From the NCBI GenBank assembly GCA_902778105.1, contig CACYWN010000020.1:1-63754 (forward strand): a DNA stretch of 63,754 nt, given 5' to 3'. The stretch's first letter is position 1. Every line of letters begins with the position of its first letter. Positions 46,039 to 53,913 of the stretch are shown here, piece after piece. The notes beneath the pieces are model-generated. The model searched no databases. It saw only the letters and a list, made by a program, of their open reading frames with translations, and was not told the DNA's origin. This DNA comes from an uncultured Bacteroidia bacterium (GTDB taxonomy: Bacteria > Bacteroidota > Bacteroidia > Bacteroidales > UBA932). The translations under genes and the position numbers were made by a program.

Positions 46039-47115
46039 TTAAATGAGTTCGCGGACAATTTCATCGGAAACGAAGAACCGGTCCTCGGGAATCCGGTACC
46101 GGTTTCCCACGGGGACCAGGGCTCCGCTTTCCACGAGCCGTCCGATGTCTTCCTTCCTGCAATTTTTGTGCAAGAAGGCTGCATCGATTCCCTTGTCAGT
46201 CCGGAGGGAGAGCATCAGGGTCTCCACGCGGGCGTCCTCGGGCGAAAGGGTTTCTGCGGTGGCGGTCCATCCGTGGAGGACCTTGCTGTTCCAGGACCGG
46301 GTGGAACCATGGAAGGAATGCGCTCCGGGGCCGATTCCGACATAGGGCCTCCGGTCCCAGTAGCCGCCGTTGTGCACGGCCTCGAAGCCCGGGCGGGCGA
46401 AATTGGAGATTTCGTAATGGTGGTAGCCGGCCTCTGCCAGTTTCTGACAGAGGATGTCATATTGGCGCCGGCAAAGGGCGTCGTCGGCCTCGGTGTATTC
46501 TCCCGCCGCCACCTGGTCGGCCAGGGCGCTTTCTCCCTCCACCGTCAGCTGGTAGCAGGAGATGTGCTCCGGACCGAGGGCGACGGCCTGGTCGACGGTA
46601 TCGGCCCACACCTCGTCGGAGAGGTGGCTGATCCCGAAGATAAGGTCGATGCTGACATTGTCGACCCCCGCTTCCCGGACGATGCGGAAGGCTTCCCGTG
46701 CCCGGGCGGCGTCGTGCCGGCGGTTCATCCACTGGAGGAGCGGGTCGTCAAAGGACTGGACACCGATGCTGATCCGGTTTACCCCGAGGGCCCTGAGGCT
46801 TTCCACGTAGCCCTTCCCCTTTTCCACGATGTCCTCCGGATTCACTTCCATCGTGAATTCCTGGTAAGGACCTCCGTGGCCCACTTCGTCCAGGGTGATG
46901 AGCAGGCGGGTCAAAACGGAAAGGGGCAGCACCGAAGGGGTGCCGCCGCCGAAATAAAGGGTCTTGGGATCGTCTCCGATGTCGCGGGCCCGCCGGCGGA
47001 TTTCCGCACAGGCTTCATCGGCCCAGGCCTTGAAGCATCCTTCCTCCGTTATCTCCGAGTAGAAGTCACAGTAGGTACAGAAACGCTTGCAGAAGGGGAC
47101 ATGGACGTAGATCAT
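46039..47115 (-). CDS. hemW: HemW-type radical SAM heme chaperone
   Basis: 358 residues. Radical SAM motif CKRFCTYC (Cys9, Cys13, Cys16), LYFGGGTPSVLP, EVNPEDI, NRISIGVQSFDDPLLQWMNR and DLIFGI. The absence of the HemN N-terminal extension favours HemW, a heme-binding insertion factor, rather than a coproporphyrinogen oxidase. It lies three bases after the coiled-coil protein gene. Confidence 0.93.
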   Translation of the reverse strand: MIYVHVPFCKRFCTYCDFYSEITEEGCFKAWADEACAEIRRRARDIGDDPKTLYFGGGTPSVLPLSVLTRLLITLDEVGHGGPYQEFTMEVNPEDIVEKGKGYVESLRALGVNRISIGVQSFDDPLLQWMNRRHDAARAREAFRIVREAGVDNVSIDLIFGISHLSDEVWADTVDQAVALGPEHISCYQLTVEGESALADQVAAGEYTEADDALCRRQYDILCQKLAEAGYHHYEISNFARPGFEAVHNGGYWDRRPYVGIGPGAHSFHGSTRSWNSKVLHGWTATAETLSPEDARVETLMLSLRTDKGIDAAFLHKNCRKEDIGRLVESGALVPVGNRYRIPEDRFFVSDEIVRELI

Positions 47116-47118
47116 CGC

Positions 47119-48033
47119 TTACCGGAGCATCAGTTCGGAACGGCCCAGCAGGCCTTTCGTCGTGTAGGCTTCGACCGTGTAGATTCCCTTGGTGAGCTCG
47201 CCCACATCCTTGACATAGATGCTCAGTTCGACATCCTGGCCTTCATAGTCCACCTCGCGGGAGGCGGAGGCGGAAAGGGTTTCGCCACCGGCGGTGAAGT
47301 CGGAAGAACTGTTGTTCAGCAGGATGAGCCCGTTGGGATCCTTCACGCGGACATACACGCGGACCGGGCCCTTTTCGGCGATCTCGTTCTCCACCAGGGA
47401 GAGGTTGGCGACGAAGTATTTCACGCGGCTGGAGCGGTCGGTCGCCTTGTCGGAACCGTTGTAGGCGACCAGGTTCAGGCCCCGGGCCTTGATGACGGAA
47501 CCGGCGGCTACCTGTCCGGAGAGGTTCTCCACCTGGCGCGTCAGGTTTTCATTGGCCTGGCGGCTCTCGGCGGCCTCCCGGCGCGCTGCGGCGGCATCGG
47601 CCGTCAGTTTCTTGTTCAGGGTGTTCAGGGAATCGATCTGGACGATGTAGCCGCGCATGATGGAGCGCAGGGTGCCCAGTTCTTTCTCATACTGGCGGAT
47701 CTTGGCCCGGTTCGTGGCCTCGGTCTTGGACAGCTGGTCGATGAGGAGGGCCACCTGTTCGCGGGAGGTGTCCAACTGGCTGTTGATATTCTCGTAATCG
47801 GAATTCAGGTTCTCGAAATCACTCTGCAGGTTCAGGAGCTGCTGGGTCAGTTCGGCCTTCTCGTCTTCCAGTTCGTTCACGAGACCGCTTTTCTGGCTCC
47901 AGATCCAGGCCAGGGCGCCGGCCAGGGCCAGGGCGGCGACGGCGAGGATGATGGTCGCGGTCTTCAGGCCGCCGTTGCGGTTTTTCTTCTCACGCTCTTC
48001 GCGTTCGATTCTCTCGAGGGGGTCTTCAGTCAT
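47119..48033 (-). CDS. Membrane-anchored coiled-coil protein
   Basis: 304 residues from the ATG at 48033 (MTEDPLERIEREEREKK). One membrane helix (about 25-46), then a long coiled coil (about 50-170) rich in Glu, Gln, Asn and Leu (NELEDEKAELTQQLLNLQSD, YENINSQLDTSREQVALLID). A C-terminal beta-sandwich of about 120 residues follows (VKYFVANLSLVENEIAEKGP, RVYVRVKDPNGLILLNN). It resembles a Bacteroidota envelope hypothetical. The -7 box (TATATTTG, 48058-48065) is back-to-back with that of the aminopeptidase gene. Confidence 0.82.
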   Translation of the reverse strand: MTEDPLERIEREEREKKNRNGGLKTATIILAVAALALAGALAWIWSQKSGLVNELEDEKAELTQQLLNLQSDFENLNSDYENINSQLDTSREQVALLIDQLSKTEATNRAKIRQYEKELGTLRSIMRGYIVQIDSLNTLNKKLTADAAAARREAAESRQANENLTRQVENLSGQVAAGSVIKARGLNLVAYNGSDKATDRSSRVKYFVANLSLVENEIAEKGPVRVYVRVKDPNGLILLNNSSSDFTAGGETLSASASREVDYEGQDVELSIYVKDVGELTKGIYTVEAYTTKGLLGRSELMLR

Positions 48034-48057
48034 AATGATTCCTGTTTTAAATATCTG

Positions 48058-48065
48058 CAAATATA
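48058..48065 (-). promoter_or_regulatory. -7 box of the coiled-coil protein/hemW operon
   Basis: Minus strand TATATTTG, with TTG (minus) at 48086-48088, 20 bases away. Only two bases from the plus-strand -7 box; the two form an 18-bp inverted repeat. Confidence 0.65.
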
Positions 48066-48067
48066 TT

Positions 48068-48075
48068 TATATTTG
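48068..48075 (+). promoter_or_regulatory. -7 box of the aminopeptidase P gene
   Basis: TATATTTG, perfect; ATG 23 bases on at 48099. The GTG at 48075 is inside this box and cannot be the start. Confidence 0.6.
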
Positions 48076-48098
48076 TGAAAAATGTCAATAATCATACC

Positions 48099-49901
48099 AT
48101 GGAAAACATCTTTGCGCAACGTGTAGAAACCCTCCGTGCCCAGATGCGGGAACGGGGGTGGGACGCCGTCATCCTTACGGGGAGCGATCCCCACGCCAGC
48201 GAATATCCGGCAAAGCGTTGGAAACAAGTGGAGTGGCTGTCCGGATTCACGGGCGAGGCGGGGGACCTGTGCATCACCCTGGACCACGCCGGCCTGTGGA
48301 CGGATACCCGGTATTTCATCCAGGCTGTGAAACAGCTGGCTGGAACGGGGATCGAGCTGCACAAGATGCGGGTGCCCGAGCAGGTTCCCATCCCGCAGTG
48401 GCTGGCCTCCCGCGGATTCGCGAAGCCGGTCATCGCCGTGGACGGCCTGTGCCAGACTGTATCCGCCATGGATAATCTCCGGCGTTCCTTTGACGTTCCG
48501 GTGACAATCGTCCCGGTTCCGGATCTGCTCTCCACCCTGTGGAAGGACCGTCCTGCCGTTCCCTGCACCCCGATCATCACGCTCGGCGAGGACCTGACGG
48601 GTGAAAGCCGGGAGGCGAAGATTCATTGGCTCCGCAAATGGATGATCATCCAGGGTGTCGACGCCATTTTCCTCTCCGCCCTCGATGAAATCGCCTGGCT
48701 GCTGAACGTGCGCGGTTCCGACGTGGAATACAATCCGGTCGTCATCTCCTACCTGCTGGTGACCATGGAACAGGTGTACTGGTTCGTCCGGAAGGATGCT
48801 TTCTCCGAGCCCGACGAGGAAACCCGGGCCAGCCTGGACGAGCTTTCCGCCGACGAAGTGACCATCTGCGACTATGACGAGGCCGTCCTGGCCCTGGCCA
48901 CCTACGTGCACAATGACGTGGACCGGATCTACGTGGATCCTTCCACCCTCAACCTCCAGATCCGCGCGTCCCTGCAGGAGGGCTCCTATGGCGTCGTGGA
49001 GGGCCTCTCTCCCATTCCGCTCCGCAAGTCTGTGAAGAACTCCGTGGAGATTGAGGGGATGCGGGAGGCACACCTGGAGGACGGACTGGCCGTGGAGAAG
49101 TTCCTGTACTGGCTGGAAGGACAGGCCGGACAGGTGGATGAATGGCAGGCCGCCTGCAAGCTGCAGTCCCTCCGGGCCGAGATTCCGGGCTATCGGGGCG
49201 ACAGCTTCGAAACCATATCGGCCTATGGGCCCGGCGCGGCGCTGCCGCATTATGTGACGCCGCATGTCGGAGCGCCCATCCTGGAACCGCGCGGACTCTA
49301 TCTGGTGGATTCCGGCGGCCAGTATCTCTTTGGTACGACGGACATTACCCGTACCGTTCCGATGGGCCCCTGCACGGCCTTGGAAAAGGAGGATTATACG
49401 CTTGTGATGAAGTGCCACATCGACCTGGCGATGGCCGTATTCCCCCAGGGAACGGCGGGCTGCCAGCTGGACATCCTCGCCCGCAACGCCCTTTGGCAGA
49501 CCAAGCGCAACTTCGGCCACGGCACCGGTCACGGCGTGGGCTTCTTCCTGAACGTGCATGAAGGTCCGCAGGAGTTCCGCCAGAATTTCAACGCCTATCC
49601 TTTCATTCCGGGAATCATCAACACCATCGAACCGGGCCTGTATCGGGAAGGCATGCATGGCGTGCGGCACGAGAACGTCGTGCTGGTGCGCGAAGACGGC
49701 ACGAATGATTTCGGAACCTGGTATGCTTTCGAGACCCTGACCCTGTGCCACTACGACACCTCCGTCCTGGTCCGCGAACTGATGACTCCCGATGAAATCG
49801 CCTGGCTCAACGCCTATAACGAGCACGTTTACCGCGTCCTAAGCCCGCGCCTCCCTTCGGAGATCGCCGCCTGGCTGCGGCAGAAGACTTTGCCGATGTA
49901 A
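48099..49901 (+). CDS. Xaa-Pro aminopeptidase (aminopeptidase P, M24B)
   Basis: 600 residues, the long three-domain form: two creatinase-like N-terminal domains and a C-terminal pita-bread domain. Dinuclear metal ligands are seen in LVDSGGQYLFGTTDITRTV (two Asp), GHGTGHGVG (His), NTIEPGLY (Glu) and RHENVVLV (Glu). It removes N-terminal residues preceding proline, in the cytosol since no signal peptide is present. Transcribed alone. Its 3' side abuts the RAYT island, whose first hairpin can act as its terminator. Confidence 0.95.
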   Translation: MENIFAQRVETLRAQMRERGWDAVILTGSDPHASEYPAKRWKQVEWLSGFTGEAGDLCITLDHAGLWTDTRYFIQAVKQLAGTGIELHKMRVPEQVPIPQWLASRGFAKPVIAVDGLCQTVSAMDNLRRSFDVPVTIVPVPDLLSTLWKDRPAVPCTPIITLGEDLTGESREAKIHWLRKWMIIQGVDAIFLSALDEIAWLLNVRGSDVEYNPVVISYLLVTMEQVYWFVRKDAFSEPDEETRASLDELSADEVTICDYDEAVLALATYVHNDVDRIYVDPSTLNLQIRASLQEGSYGVVEGLSPIPLRKSVKNSVEIEGMREAHLEDGLAVEKFLYWLEGQAGQVDEWQAACKLQSLRAEIPGYRGDSFETISAYGPGAALPHYVTPHVGAPILEPRGLYLVDSGGQYLFGTTDITRTVPMGPCTALEKEDYTLVMKCHIDLAMAVFPQGTAGCQLDILARNALWQTKRNFGHGTGHGVGFFLNVHEGPQEFRQNFNAYPFIPGIINTIEPGLYREGMHGVRHENVVLVREDGTNDFGTWYAFETLTLCHYDTSVLVRELMTPDEIAWLNAYNEHVYRVLSPRLPSEIAAWLRQKTLPM

Positions 49902-49921
49902 GAGGCCCCGTCCCTTAGTGC

Positions 49922-49955
49922 CATTCCGGGGAGGGCCTTGCCCGACGAAGGAATC
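49922..49955 (+). repeat. Degenerate hairpin repeat next to the RAYT island
   Basis: CATTCCG at 49922-49928 and CGAAGGAATC at 49946-49955 match the ends of the GTCATT repeat family; the GC-rich loop differs. GGGGAGGG and CCCTCCC on either side add a second possible stem. Confidence 0.5.
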
Positions 49956-49969
49956 CCTCCCGGGGCGGC

Positions 49970-50026
49970 CGTCGAATGGAAGTGGTAATTTGTTCTCCTT
50001 CAACCATTTCCATTCGACGCTTTTTT
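49970..50026 (+). terminator. 16-bp hairpin with T-run: REP-like end and likely terminator
   Basis: CGTCGAATGGAAGTGG (49970-49985) pairs with CCATTTCCATTCGACG (50004-50019) except for one G-T pair, loop 18 nt, followed by C and six T. It probably ends aminopeptidase P transcripts. The RAYT stop codon is in the loop. Confidence 0.65.
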
Positions 50027-50938
50027 CAGCGGCATATGCAGAAATCTGGCAATTTGCTCATCCAAAGCAGCTGTTTGGGGTCTAATTCGGAGAAAGAGGT
50101 CGAATTTCTCGTCCGCGGTCATGGACAGGATGTCGTGGATGTCTTCCACGAGGCGGTTCTTGAGTAGGAATGAGCTCATCTTTTGGTAGGGCGAGTCGCT
50201 CTTGCCAATGAACACTTCATTGATGTCGTGCTCGCTGCCTGTTGTCGCATGCATGGACGTAATCATGTCTTCACCAGTATCAAAGAACCGGATCGCAGCC
50301 TTATAGTCAATGCAGTTGTAGGTGGCGATGATAAAGTCCGTGAGTTGCAACCCCTCTTCCCTGGTCAGGGGTTTAAAAAGCCGGTCCAATTGCGTATAGT
50401 TCAAGGGCTTCCCGGCCTTGAACTGCGTTTTCACTTCTTTGACGGCCTTCTGGAGCGGCCATCGTGCGTCCCGGATGACCAGTTTCTTGGAGAAAGGATG
50501 GTCTGACCAGGCATAGGCAAGGTAGTTCCATCGGTAATCCTCAGCCCTCTCCACCAGGCGCCGCTCCACGGGGTTGTTTCCGACGTAGATCAGACTTGTC
50601 CGCCCTTTCTTGTCTCCGAGCTTCTGCGCCCAGCCATAGCGGCCCCGCAGGACATGCCCTTTGGTGCGGCATCGACCATTCCATTGGCGCGAAAAGAACG
50701 TATTGACCTCCCGCTTGAAGTTTCCCAGGTCGGCTTTGCTCTTTGCCCGGACGGAATCGTGGACATGGTCCGGCATCTGGCACAGGCTCAGCACCTGGAT
50801 TCCGTGCTTTCGGGCGAGGGTGCAGAACAGGGTGAAATGGACCAGATGGTCGCTGTAGGAATAGAAAAGTACGCCGTCATCGGCGCTCCGCTGGTAACAA
50901 TGGGTCAAGATATCCTTGAAAAACTTCCGACGCTTCAT
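50000..50938 (-). CDS. REP-associated tyrosine transposase (RAYT, Y1_Tnp)
   Basis: 312 residues from the ATG at 50938 (MKRRKFFKDILTHCYQRSAD); an upstream TTG at 51004 is not favoured. The HUH motif is MPDHVH (His58, His60), followed by RGRYGWAQKLGDKKG and the catalytic helix SLIYVGNNPVERRLVERAED (Tyr118 the likely nucleophile), then DYRWNYLAY. These are the core features of single-domain Y1 transposases that process palindromic REP sequences as single strands. A long C-terminal extension (about 160-312) is unassigned. The last residues, KKASNGNG, are encoded by the hairpin arm. Palindromic arms flank the gene on both sides. Confidence 0.88.
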   Translation of the reverse strand: MKRRKFFKDILTHCYQRSADDGVLFYSYSDHLVHFTLFCTLARKHGIQVLSLCQMPDHVHDSVRAKSKADLGNFKREVNTFFSRQWNGRCRTKGHVLRGRYGWAQKLGDKKGRTSLIYVGNNPVERRLVERAEDYRWNYLAYAWSDHPFSKKLVIRDARWPLQKAVKEVKTQFKAGKPLNYTQLDRLFKPLTREEGLQLTDFIIATYNCIDYKAAIRFFDTGEDMITSMHATTGSEHDINEVFIGKSDSPYQKMSSFLLKNRLVEDIHDILSMTADEKFDLFLRIRPQTAALDEQIARFLHMPLKKASNGNG

Positions 50939-51056
50939 ATCTCGCAATACAAGGCAGAAAGGGCCTTCATGGGCGAATATCGGGAAGTTTTTTCGAAAAA
51001 GCAAAGAAGTGGTCGTTGAATGGAATCTCCTGGTTTTCAGGTGTTTATGGCAAGGT

Positions 51057-51122
51057 GACTGTACCGTTTTGCGCAGTCATCATTACATAAACGATTGATT
51101 GTTAGTGATTAACATTCGACGC
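51057..51122 (+). repeat. 66-bp island repeat, copy 1 (upstream of RAYT)
   Basis: Aligns without gaps to 52204-52269. It starts with GACTG and, 12 bases on, CAGTC (a 22-bp imperfect palindrome), then an AT-rich middle (CATTACATAAACGATTGAT) and ends in CATTCGACG. About two thirds of the positions of the last 52 bases agree with copy 2. Confidence 0.7.
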
Positions 51123-52187
51123 TTTCTTCCTCAAGTCCTGTGCAATCCAAAGCACCCACTCGTCGATATTGTCAGTAAGTTCCGTAGGATAGGGCAAGTC
51201 AAGACGCACATCCGGGCTGATGCCCTCTTTGTCGATACCGCGGTCGGGCAGGCGGTGAGATACGGTCATAGGGATGGTGATAGTAATAGTGCTATAGGGG
51301 AGATTGACAGATCTGATGTTGGAGATGTCCAGGCATCCGTAAGTATTTTCGCGACCGTAAATGGTGGTTCGTTTGCTGATTGCCCGAAGCATCAAGGTCA
51401 ATTGTTCTCCGGCACTCGCTACAGCGTTGTCGATAATCAGGGCAGCAGCAACCGGCCGTTCAGAAACCGAGGGTAATTCAACGAAAGTATCATCGACGAA
51501 CGGCCACATGACGCGCTCTTTTTGCTTGTTCCGGAAAAGAGCGAGTCGTCTCATCTGGGGGAGATGTTTTTTAAGGAAGTTGTAATTCTTTTTCGTGTAA
51601 AAGAAATCACTCCCATCCACTTGGGCGGGGGTGTCGTATAATAACTCGAGATAGGGCTCAAAATAGTGGTCACTGCCGCCACCGTTTCCTCGAATGTCCA
51701 GAATCAGGAACCGGCAATCCGATTCTTGGAAATCTTGTACGGACTGGCTGACCCATTGCTCGTCAGGGTCTCCGGAACAAGAAGGGAAACGGATCAGATA
51801 GGTCTCATCGTCGACTTTGCAAGACATTTTTCGGGGAGCATAGGAAAACAGGGAGGAATAATCGACATCGTATTTCCAGAGATTCGTTTGCTCAATGTAA
51901 CACGTACGCAGATGCGGATTCTGAAACCAGGCCAGATAATGGCCGACAGCCTCGTAGTCCAGATATGCTTTGGCATCAACACTGTCCCGAAGGGCCGCTT
52001 TCATGACTTCGTATTCTGCTGATTCTTCTTCGGTCAGCAGAGGAAAGCCCGCGTAATGGTATTCTACTTCGTGGATGGCGAAGTCGAGGTCATCCGCGAA
52101 GTTCTCCGTGGAGGATTGCGGTGTACACGAGAATAGCGCCCCAATTAGGCACAAAAGAGCCGTTGAATGGATGTGCTTGACAGTCAT
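51102..52187 (-). CDS. S41-family peptidase-like lipoprotein
   Basis: 361 residues with a lipoprotein signal (STALLCLIGALFSC, lipobox LFSC, Cys21). The S41 (C-terminal processing/tricorn-like) core is visible: ILDIRGNGGGSDHYFEPYL, the nucleophile region DNAVASAGEQLTLML (Ser258 likely) and KEGISPDVRLDLPYP. No PDZ domain is evident; the N-terminal 100 residues are a helical cap. It would be a periplasmic or surface peptidase. It looks more AT-rich than its neighbours, lies inside the RAYT island, and ends in KKASNVNH, encoded by a copy of the island arm; acquisition as passenger DNA is likely. Confidence 0.85.
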   Translation of the reverse strand: MTVKHIHSTALLCLIGALFSCTPQSSTENFADDLDFAIHEVEYHYAGFPLLTEEESAEYEVMKAALRDSVDAKAYLDYEAVGHYLAWFQNPHLRTCYIEQTNLWKYDVDYSSLFSYAPRKMSCKVDDETYLIRFPSCSGDPDEQWVSQSVQDFQESDCRFLILDIRGNGGGSDHYFEPYLELLYDTPAQVDGSDFFYTKKNYNFLKKHLPQMRRLALFRNKQKERVMWPFVDDTFVELPSVSERPVAAALIIDNAVASAGEQLTLMLRAISKRTTIYGRENTYGCLDISNIRSVNLPYSTITITIPMTVSHRLPDRGIDKEGISPDVRLDLPYPTELTDNIDEWVLWIAQDLRKKASNVNH

Positions 52188-52203
52188 ATAGTTACAAGAG
52201 AAA

Positions 52204-52269
52204 GACTGCGCTGTGCAGCACAGTCATTATTGTACAAATAATTGATAATAAGGCGCTTCCATTCGACGG
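52204..52269 (+). repeat. 66-bp island repeat, copy 2 (upstream of the S41 gene)
   Basis: GACTG...CAGTC palindrome (52204-52225, here nearly perfect over 22 bp), an AT-rich middle (TATTGTACAAATAATTGATA) and a terminal CTTCCATTCGACG. Homologous to 51057-51122. Confidence 0.7.
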
Positions 52270-52273
52270 GCCT

Positions 52274-52978
52274 CTACGGATGCACGAGCGTGCCCACCTT
52301 TTCGCCCTTGATGAGCCTGGTGAGGTTGCCGGTGGCGTTCATGTCGAAGACAATGATGGGCATGTTGCCGTCGGAACAGAGGGCATAGGCAGTCTGGTCC
52401 ATGACCTTGAGGTGCTTGGAAATGGCTTCGTCGAAGGTGAGTTCGTCGTATTTCACGGCCGTGGGGTCTTTCTCGGGGTCGGCGGTATAGACGCCGTCCA
52501 CGCGGGTACCTTTGAGCAGGGCGTCGGCACCGATTTCAAGCGCGCGGAGGGCGGCGCCGGAATCGGTGGTGAAGAAGGGGTTGCCGGTACCGCCGGCGAT
52601 GAGGGCGACGCCGCCCCGCTCGAGGACCTTCACGGCGTCGTCGCGCATGTAATACTTCGCGACTGGCTCCATGGGCGTAGCCGTAAAGACCTGTGCTTCG
52701 ACACCTTCGTCCTTAATGAACATGGACAGGGCAAGCGAGTTGATGACGGTGGCCAGCATGCCCATCTTGTCGCCGTCCACCCGGTCGAATCCCTTGCCCA
52801 CGCCCTGCAGTCCGCGGAAGATGTTGCCGCCGCCGTTGACGATGGCAATCTGCAGGCCAGCTTTCGCGGCAGCTGCTATTTCCTTGGCATAGGCGGAGAG
52901 GCTCTCCGTGTCCAGCCCCTTTCCGGCAGGACCGCCGAGACTCTCACCGCTGAGCTTCAACAATACTCTCTTGTACAT
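52274..52978 (-). CDS. pyrH: UMP kinase
   Basis: 234 residues, amino-acid-kinase fold: KLSGESLGG, the UMP site NGGGNIFRG, ATPMEPVAKYYMRDDAVK, GGTGNPFFTTDSGAALRA and VDGVYTADPEKDP. It phosphorylates UMP to UDP in pyrimidine synthesis. In many Bacteroidota and other bacteria it is beside frr; here frr is 2.6 kb away on the other strand. The -7 box is TACTTTTG on the minus strand (53002-53009). Its stop codon is immediately next to the RAYT island. Confidence 0.97.
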   Translation of the reverse strand: MYKRVLLKLSGESLGGPAGKGLDTESLSAYAKEIAAAAKAGLQIAIVNGGGNIFRGLQGVGKGFDRVDGDKMGMLATVINSLALSMFIKDEGVEAQVFTATPMEPVAKYYMRDDAVKVLERGGVALIAGGTGNPFFTTDSGAALRALEIGADALLKGTRVDGVYTADPEKDPTAVKYDELTFDEAISKHLKVMDQTAYALCSDGNMPIIVFDMNATGNLTRLIKGEKVGTLVHP

Positions 52979-53001
52979 GGCATTTCGGTTTGGTTTTGAA
53001 A

Positions 53002-53009
53002 CAAAAGTA
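53002..53009 (-). promoter_or_regulatory. -7 box of pyrH
   Basis: Minus strand TACTTTTG, perfect; 23 bases before the ATG. Confidence 0.55.
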
Positions 53010-53041
53010 TTGAAATATTATGAATCTTGCAAGAAAGACGT

Positions 53042-53049
53042 TATATTTG
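53042..53049 (+). promoter_or_regulatory. -7 box of sdhC
   Basis: TATATTTG, perfect, 34 bases before the ATG at 53084. No well-spaced -33 box. Confidence 0.55.
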
Positions 53050-53083
53050 CATACTTATTGACAAACGTTTCAACTAACTTATA

Positions 53084-53857
53084 ATGGCTAATTTCCTGAC
53101 CTCCTCCATCGGCAAGAAGTTCATCCAGAGCGTATCCGGCGCTTTTCTCGTAATCTTCCTGCTCCTGCACGGCACCATTAATTTCTTCTCCGTCATCGAC
53201 TCCCTGAAGGGTCAGTTTGGCAAAGTGGCCGAAGATACCGTCCGTTTCTCCGAAGGTGACGGCTGGTTCCAGCTGGGCTGCGACTTCATGTCCACCCCGG
53301 TGATTGACATCATGGTTCCGATCCTGGCCCTGGGTGTCCTCATCCACATCATCTATGGATGCTGGCTCAGCTACGAGAACCTCAAAAAACGTGGCGGCAT
53401 GAAGCGTTATGAGGTCGCTTCCAAGGCGAAGAACGATTCCTGGTCCGCCAAGAACATGGCCGTCCTGGGCGTTGTCATCCTGGGCCTGCTCGCCTTCCAT
53501 CTCACCCACTTCTGGGCCAAGATGCAGCTCCGCGAATTCATGGGCAGCGAGGCTGAGAATCCGTATCTGCTGCTGCTCAACACCTTCCGTCACTGGTGGG
53601 TCCTTGCCATCTACGTGGTGTGGTTCGTCGCCATCTGGCTCCACCTCAACCACGGTTTCTGGTCCATGTTCCAGACCATCGGCTGGAACAACAAGAAGTG
53701 GCTGCCCCGCCTCAAGGTCATCGGCGTCATCGTGAGCACCTTGATCGTCCTCCTGTTCCTGTGCACCGCCGTCAACACCTTCGTCGAGGCCCATTACGTG
53801 ACCAAGTCGGCTCAGTATGTGCAGCCCCTGCTGGAGCAGATCGCCGCGCTGAAATAA
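53084..53857 (+). CDS. sdhC: Succinate dehydrogenase/fumarate reductase cytochrome b subunit
   Basis: 257 residues with five membrane helices, the di-heme Bacteroidota type. Heme-ligand histidines are in FLLLHGTINFF, GVLIHIIYG, LAFHLTHFW and WLHLNHGFW. It anchors the flavoprotein and iron-sulfur subunits and passes electrons to or from menaquinone. The expected sdhA and sdhB genes are not next to it: only nine bases follow before the sequence changes into the trp attenuator promoter region. The other subunits must be encoded elsewhere in the genome, or the operon has been rearranged here. Confidence 0.92.
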   Translation: MANFLTSSIGKKFIQSVSGAFLVIFLLLHGTINFFSVIDSLKGQFGKVAEDTVRFSEGDGWFQLGCDFMSTPVIDIMVPILALGVLIHIIYGCWLSYENLKKRGGMKRYEVASKAKNDSWSAKNMAVLGVVILGLLAFHLTHFWAKMQLREFMGSEAENPYLLLLNTFRHWWVLAIYVVWFVAIWLHLNHGFWSMFQTIGWNNKKWLPRLKVIGVIVSTLIVLLFLCTAVNTFVEAHYVTKSAQYVQPLLEQIAALK

Positions 53858-53872
53858 ATTTTTTTAGAATTA

Positions 53873-53904
53873 TTTGGAATTATCATTCCTATTCTCCATA
53901 TTTG
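53873..53904 (+). promoter_or_regulatory. Promoter of the trp leader/trpB2 unit
   Basis: TTTG at 53873-53876, 20 bases, CATATTTG at 53897-53904 (one mismatch). The leader ATG follows nine bases later. Confidence 0.7.
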
Positions 53905-53913
53905 CAAACAGAT

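Larger units (their letters stand above)
49967..52272. mobile_element. RAYT island: REP-like transposase plus S41 lipoprotein between inverted repeats
   Basis: Left end GGCCGTCGAATGGAAG (49967-49982) and right end CTTCCATTCGACGGGCC (52256-52272) are inverted copies differing by one extra C. Inside are a REP-associated transposase and an S41 lipoprotein gene, both on the minus strand. Partial copies of the arm lie at 50008-50019, near 51012-51027 and at 51112-51122, and a homologous 66-bp segment precedes each gene. The island fills the space from aminopeptidase P to one base before the pyrH stop codon. No target-site duplication is visible. Its S41 half looks more AT-rich than the flanks. Confidence 0.65.

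Noticed and set aside
46039-47115. Coproporphyrinogen III dehydrogenase (HemN)
   Set aside because: The N-terminus begins directly with the radical SAM motif and lacks the HemN extension; HemW fits better.
46033-48078. A 681-codon plus-strand open frame antisense to hemW and the coiled-coil gene
   Set aside because: hemW and the coiled-coil protein are unambiguous on the other strand; the plus-strand frame has no family features.
51057-52269. Integron-type attC sites around the S41 gene
   Set aside because: The 66-bp repeats lack the RYYYAAC/GTTRRRY core pairs and no tyrosine integrase is present; a Y1 transposase with palindromic ends explains them better.
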